Assembly: GCA_020832545.1 (NCBI GenBank)
Contig: JAFIEK010000001.1
Location: forward strand, 124,001 to 188,000
Direction: 5' to 3'
DNA from: Pararhodobacter sp.
Lineage (GTDB): Bacteria; Pseudomonadota; Alphaproteobacteria; Rhodobacterales; Rhodobacteraceae
Length of the DNA: 64,000 nucleotides
In this document: positions 63,489-64,000 of the stretch, piece after piece
How positions within the stretch are numbered: position 1 is the stretch's first letter
Layout of the letters: every line of letters starts with the position of its first letter
Notes under the pieces: generated by a model
What the model was told of the DNA's origin: nothing
The model's database searches: none
What the model saw: the letters and a program-made list of their open reading frames with translations, nothing else
Made by a program: the position numbers and the translations under genes

Positions 63489-64000
63489 TCAGCGCCACAG
63501 GCCCAGCAACAGCCGCAAATCAGCCCATCGCCGCGCCACGGACGGGATAAGCAGGAGCATCGATCCCACAGCCCAGGCGGAAGCGCCCCCGAACATCACA
63601 ATGATAAAGGCCTCCTCGCGGCCGGTGATCTGCAACAGAAAGAAGCCAGGCACCCACAGAATTGCCAGCACCAATGCGGCCACCCATAAGTTGCGCAACT
63701 TCGCCCGCGGGTGCCACCCCGAGGGGAGCTGGACACGCCGACCGGTTCGGAACGCATCGCGCTCGGCACGGTTCAAGATTACCCAGCGTAGATCCACCTC
63801 CTGCCCGCGCCGCCTGATCGCACGGCTGACATCCTCCAGCCGCAGTCGCTGCGCCGGCTGGCCGTTGTCGGCCGCCATCTCTACGAAATGGACCATCCCG
63901 TCCCGCCCGAACCCCGCCAGGCGCCCCTCAACGTGGCGGGGCTCGCGCCCAGGCTCGGCCAGGTCCAATCTTACCTGCACTGGGCGGGCGAAGCGCAGAA
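63489..64000 (-). CDS. Unrecognised membrane protein, start beyond the window edge
   Basis: At least 163 residues. The frame stays open to the right edge, so the GTG at 63980 may be internal. The first ~95 residues are soluble and Arg-rich, with a basic/acidic pattern (QRLRLEDVSRAIRRRGQEVDLRW). Two membrane spans follow (about residues 99-118 and 124-143) and a short basic tail. I do not recognise a family. Confidence 0.65.
   Translation of the reverse strand, partial: LRFARPVQVRLDLAEPGREPRHVEGRLAGFGRDGMVHFVEMAADNGQPAQRLRLEDVSRAIRRRGQEVDLRWVILNRAERDAFRTGRRVQLPSGWHPRAKLRNLWVAALVLAILWVPGFFLLQITGREEAFIIVMFGGASAWAVGSMLLLIPSVARRWADLRLLLGLWR

Noticed and set aside
42731..63490. Direct repeat of the tRNA-Ser 3' end as an island att site, or an integrase gene
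   Set aside because: I found neither a second copy of the tRNA 3' sequence nor any integrase; island status rests on IS scars and gene content.

Overview
The window is high-GC alphaproteobacterial chromosome, most likely from a Rhodobacterales member (Rhodobacteraceae/Roseobacter type). The grounds are the gene content and order: mrp antiporter, MscL, a PopZ-like protein, zapA, bolA-grxD, a fused indolepyruvate oxidoreductase, argC-ccmE-lysis genes-ccmF-ccmH, rpsB-tsf, a BetC-type sulfatase and mfd. No species can be named from sequence reading alone.

Positions 1-42,730 are mostly core genome. They hold the end of an Mrp Na+/H+ antiporter operon (1-1440), mscL, a PCMT-like methyltransferase, a TolC-family protein, a PopZ-like protein, transketolase, zapA with a coiled-coil partner, and a bolA / 50-aa membrane peptide / grxD iron-sulfur operon. 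Next come purL, a 2OG-Fe(II) oxygenase, a LysR regulator divergent from indolepyruvate:ferredoxin oxidoreductase, murI, argC, and the ccmE and ccmF-ccmH cytochrome c maturation genes. A phage-type endolysin/holin pair, resembling the gene transfer agent lysis pair, sits inside that ccm group. rpsB-tsf, a LuxR solo, a SulP transporter, rpe, betC, a phosphodiesterase-like enzyme, an enoyl-CoA hydratase, a thioesterase, a NYN protein, mfd and hemB follow, ending at tRNA-Ser(GGA). Two structured intergenic regions (about 12,604-12,685 minus and 28,440-28,640 plus) look like small RNAs ending in intrinsic terminators.

Positions 42,731-63,490 are accessory. Directly 3' of tRNA-Ser lie an IS66 right end and, abutting it, an internally deleted IS5-type transposase gene. 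Then comes a ten-gene minus-strand catabolic/uptake locus (43,271-54,279): aldehyde dehydrogenase, an M19 'dipeptidase' lacking several metal ligands, a PYROXD2/phytoene-desaturase-like flavoprotein, a muconolactone-isomerase-like protein, a two-cysteine Asp/Glu racemase-superfamily enzyme and a complete peptide/opine-type ABC importer. A divergent LysR gene, with a TATAC-N11-GTATA palindrome upstream, probably controls it. I do not recognise the pathway; it is the best candidate here for an undescribed system. Another decayed IS5-family gene closes the locus at about 55.5-55.9 kb.

The rest of the accessory region carries two DHA2-type drug exporters. One is divergent from a MarR regulator with a clear palindromic operator and is followed by a 56-aa single-span membrane peptide. 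There is also a YtoQ-like gene, a broken DUF2493/HisE-like pseudogene, a fluoride exporter operon (two crcB genes plus DUF190), and IS3 and IS5 scars. The window ends in an unrecognised membrane protein gene that runs off the right edge.
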